From Mucilaginibacter sp. (GTDB lineage Bacteria; Bacteroidota; Bacteroidia; Sphingobacteriales; Sphingobacteriaceae), in the NCBI RefSeq assembly GCF_028288205.1, contig NZ_JAQBOD010000062.1:124001-188000 (forward strand): a stretch of 64,000 nt of DNA, read 5' to 3'. Position 1 is the first letter of the stretch. The number at the start of each line of letters is the position of its first letter. Below the pieces are notes generated by a model. The model was given only the letters and a program-made list of their open reading frames with translations, made no database searches and was not told the origin of the DNA. Below, piece after piece: positions 61,851 through 64,000 of this stretch. The translations under genes were made by a program, and so were the position numbers.

Positions 61851-63410
61851 TTACTTATTCAATCCGCCGCGGCGCATTGCTTTAACAGGCTCGGGCCATT
61901 TTAAGCCGTCTGCTTTAATGTTTTTTGTTTTGGCGGGGTCTTCGCTGGCCATGTAAGCCATGATAGCGGCCAATACCGCATTGTTTTTCACATCGTCAAA
62001 GATCAGTTTATCGTAAGTATCACGGTTTGTGTGCCAGGTGTAATTAAAATAAGCCCAATTAAGCGAACCCAAAGAAAAGCCCGGTGCACCAACCGCATCA
62101 AAAGACGCATAATCAGATCCGCCGCCGCCCGGCAAACCCGGGAAGGTTGTTTTAATGCGGTTCTTAATAGTATCAGGCACTGCCGCTAACCATCGGGGTA
62201 AGAAATCTTTTGCATCCGCATAACCTGATCCTGAAAGGCTTATTATCCTTCCGGTTCCATTATCCTGGTTAAACAGGGCCTGCAAATTTTTAACTATTTC
62301 AGGATGATCTTCAACAAAAGCACGCGAACCATTCAAGCCCTCTTCTTCACTGCCCCAATGGCCAACTAATATGGTACGTTTTGGATGAGGATAAAATTTC
62401 TTTAATAAACGCAAGGCTTCCATCATAGTAAGCGTGCCGGTACCATTATCTGTTGCGCCTGTACCGCCATCCCACGAATCAAAGTGAGCGGATAGCATTA
62501 CATATTCATCGGGTTTTTCGGTACCCCTTATTTCGGCAATGGTATTAAAGGCGGGCATTGCGCCCAGTTCTTTTGATTCGGTATGAATACTGATTGTAGG
62601 AGGGACGCCCGATTCTGTTAATCTATATAATATGCCATAGTCTTCCAGTGCAATATCCACAGTAGGTACTTTTTTAGTATAGGCACTAAATATTTTATCA
62701 ACCCCAAACCCGGCAGACCAGTAATTGCTTATTACACCCACGGCACCGGCATTTTCTAATGCAACCGGCAGGGTTCTTAACGTGTAACCTGTTTTTTTAA
62801 TGCGTTTTGCCCACGCTGTGGTCATTGCAGTGCGCTCCGCCTTCATTTTATCAAATGATTCCTTTAAGGCAAATTGCTGCCAGTTGTCATCGGGCCGTCC
62901 GGTGGGCTGGCACATAGATATCATTACCAATTTGCCCTTAACGCTTGGCAGCCATTTTTCAAAGGCAACAGAATCTTCAAGATCAGGTATAATTATGGTT
63001 TGGGCAGTAACTGTTTTCTTACCCATGCCCGGGCTCCAGGCCAGTTGGGTGCCTTCCAATGATTTTACACGCGGCGATATCATATCAATATGCGATATGC
63101 CTCTTTCCCAGCCGCGCCATACGCCCCAGTTTTCTTTATGGGCAGTTATATCCCAGCTTTTATATTTAGCTATGGCCCAATCGGCAGCCTTAACCATTTG
63201 CGGCGTGCCCACTAAACGGGGGCCAACGCCATCAAAAAGCTCATGTGCCAATGGTTGTATTTGTGAATTAGTTGCTTCTTCTTGCATAATACCATCTATG
63301 ACGGATTTATCAGGAGTTTGAGCGAATGTAATGCTGCTGAGCAGCAGGCAGGCAAAAGACATAGCGAGTCTTAACCAGCGGTTTAAGTGGTGAGTTAGAT
63401 CAGTTTTCAT
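61851..63410 (-). CDS. Exported M28-family zinc peptidase
   Basis: A 519-residue metallopeptidase with a signal peptide (about 10-31). A PA-like domain (about 120-290) interrupts the catalytic M28 domain. Zinc ligands appear as His309 (SAHFDSW), Asp321 (TGATDNG), Glu356/Glu357 (WGSEEEG), Asp383 (NQDNG) and His460 (YTWHTNRD). Members are aminopeptidases or carboxypeptidase Q-like enzymes that trim peptides outside the membrane. Lone gene, divergent from pstS. Confidence 0.88.
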   Translation of the reverse strand: MKTDLTHHLNRWLRLAMSFACLLLSSITFAQTPDKSVIDGIMQEEATNSQIQPLAHELFDGVGPRLVGTPQMVKAADWAIAKYKSWDITAHKENWGVWRGWERGISHIDMISPRVKSLEGTQLAWSPGMGKKTVTAQTIIIPDLEDSVAFEKWLPSVKGKLVMISMCQPTGRPDDNWQQFALKESFDKMKAERTAMTTAWAKRIKKTGYTLRTLPVALENAGAVGVISNYWSAGFGVDKIFSAYTKKVPTVDIALEDYGILYRLTESGVPPTISIHTESKELGAMPAFNTIAEIRGTEKPDEYVMLSAHFDSWDGGTGATDNGTGTLTMMEALRLLKKFYPHPKRTILVGHWGSEEEGLNGSRAFVEDHPEIVKNLQALFNQDNGTGRIISLSGSGYADAKDFLPRWLAAVPDTIKNRIKTTFPGLPGGGGSDYASFDAVGAPGFSLGSLNWAYFNYTWHTNRDTYDKLIFDDVKNNAVLAAIMAYMASEDPAKTKNIKADGLKWPEPVKAMRRGGLNK

Positions 63411-63586
63411 GAAACCAATTTAAAAATTTGAGATGAACTATGCTAATTTATTTTGGGGGTGTAATGTAGCCTACACCCATATGTTCTTCGCTGACATATA
63501 GTCATCAAATTATTCATCAAAAATGCCAACAAATCGAGCTCGTAATTGTAATACATTGACATTATAACCATTAAGTATAAAAGATT

Positions 63587-64000
63587 ATGAAATTTAAATT
63601 TTTAAACAGTAAAATCTTCATTATTGCAGGTGCAATCATAATAAGCGCTTTTGTTTTTGGATGTGGCGGAAATTATAACAAATCAAAAAGCGATAGTGCT
63701 GCCACCTCAACTACTGATGTAAAAGATGCAAATACTTTATTAGGTGCCGGCAGTACCTTTGTATATCCACTGTTTTCAAAAATGTTTGCCGAATATGATA
63801 AACAAACCGGGATACGGGTAAATTATCAATCAATTGGTTCTGGTGGTGGTATACTCCAGCTAACAAACAAAACAATAGATTTTGGCGATTCGGATGCTCC
63901 CTTAAATGATGAGCAAACTAAAAAAATTAACGCTGATGTACTACATATCCCGATGTGTTCGGGCGCAGTTGTTATAAGCTATAATCTTCCTGATTTAAAA
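63587..64000 (+). CDS. pstS: Phosphate ABC transporter substrate-binding protein PstS (partial)
   Basis: Truncated by the window end after 138 codons. ATG at 63587 gives MKFKFLNSKIFIIAGAII and a lipobox ending FGCGG (Cys26). LLGAGSTFVYPLFSKMFAEY, YQSIGSGGGILQL and DFGDSDAPLND are the PstS phosphate-binding motifs (parts quoted). The protein captures phosphate in the periplasm for the PstCAB importer, whose genes should lie beyond the right end. Divergent from the M28 peptidase gene. Confidence 0.92.
   Translation, partial: MKFKFLNSKIFIIAGAIIISAFVFGCGGNYNKSKSDSAATSTTDVKDANTLLGAGSTFVYPLFSKMFAEYDKQTGIRVNYQSIGSGGGILQLTNKTIDFGDSDAPLNDEQTKKINADVLHIPMCSGAVVISYNLPDLK

Noticed and set aside
62800-63321. 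173-residue plus-strand frame
   Set aside because: Antisense to the M28 peptidase, whose zinc ligands are clear; no independent support.

Overview
This 64 kb window is a stretch of ordinary chromosome from a member of the Bacteroidota, most likely a Sphingobacteriaceae-type organism (Mucilaginibacter/Pedobacter-like). The evidence is AT-rich DNA, the Bacteroidota promoter box TAnnTTTG in front of several genes, few visible Shine-Dalgarno sequences, a type IX secretion adhesin/PorP/OmpA trio, a CtlX-type amidinohydrolase, GH92 mannosidase, DUF3943, YXWGXW and fasciclin proteins, and many small exported proteins. The species assignment is inference. No rRNA, CRISPR array, prophage or intact insertion sequence was seen. 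One tRNA-Leu is present.

Layout. 0-4.8 kb (+): a TrpXY-like ABC binding protein and permease without their ATPase, a NIPSNAP protein in the same frame as an FAD oxidoreductase, and a TMEM175-type channel. 4.8-9.8 kb (-): cupin, TPR histidine kinase, DoxX, DUF3943. 9.8-15.2 kb: small membrane protein, esterase/SMP-30 fusion, sugar-dehydrogenase-like propeller, luciferase-like monooxygenase, coiled-coil secreted protein. 15.4-24 kb: tRNA-Leu, hscB, kdsA (Cys/metal type), rseP, dxr, a GH3 adenylating enzyme and two GT2 glycosyltransferases. 24-29.6 kb: ECF sigma factor with an overlapping 4-TM protein, a dicarboxylate symporter, rplU-rpmA. 29.7-39.8 kb (-): a Tat-type GH92 plus TIM-barrel pair, TonB-like protein, prenyl synthase, rnr, a double ABC ATPase, a PolB-type exonuclease.

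39.8-41.4 kb is a gene-poor patch with imperfect direct repeats, a cluster of TGAAACA(C/G) octamers, a MITE-like element and an orphan antitoxin-like gene. 41.4-46.8 kb holds a YciE/F-type protein and three arginine-consuming enzymes (PLP decarboxylase, CtlX, arginine deiminase). These are interrupted by a GIY-YIG nuclease gene flanked on both sides by copies of one palindromic repeat family. 47.0-47.7 kb is a deletion scar that fuses the start of a sensor gene to the end of a beta-glucosidase gene. 47.8-53.1 kb is the T9SS trio. 53-57.2 kb: YXWGXW lipoprotein, hbd, a secreted protein, bioD-bioF. 57.3-59.2 kb: four tandem Spy/CpxP-like exported paralogues. 59.3-60.5 kb: an XRE-S24 repressor divergent from a catalytically degenerate GIY-YIG protein, sharing an operator-like region. 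The window ends with msrB, fasciclin, an M28 peptidase and a truncated pstS.

The least explained signals are: the repeat-flanked GIY-YIG gene; the degenerate GIY-YIG protein paired with a LexA/CI-type repressor; the octamer cluster with MITE at 39.8-40.7 kb; a perfect 36-bp palindrome upstream of the histidine kinase; and the four-copy exported family with decaying terminators. No single clear new multi-gene system is proven here.
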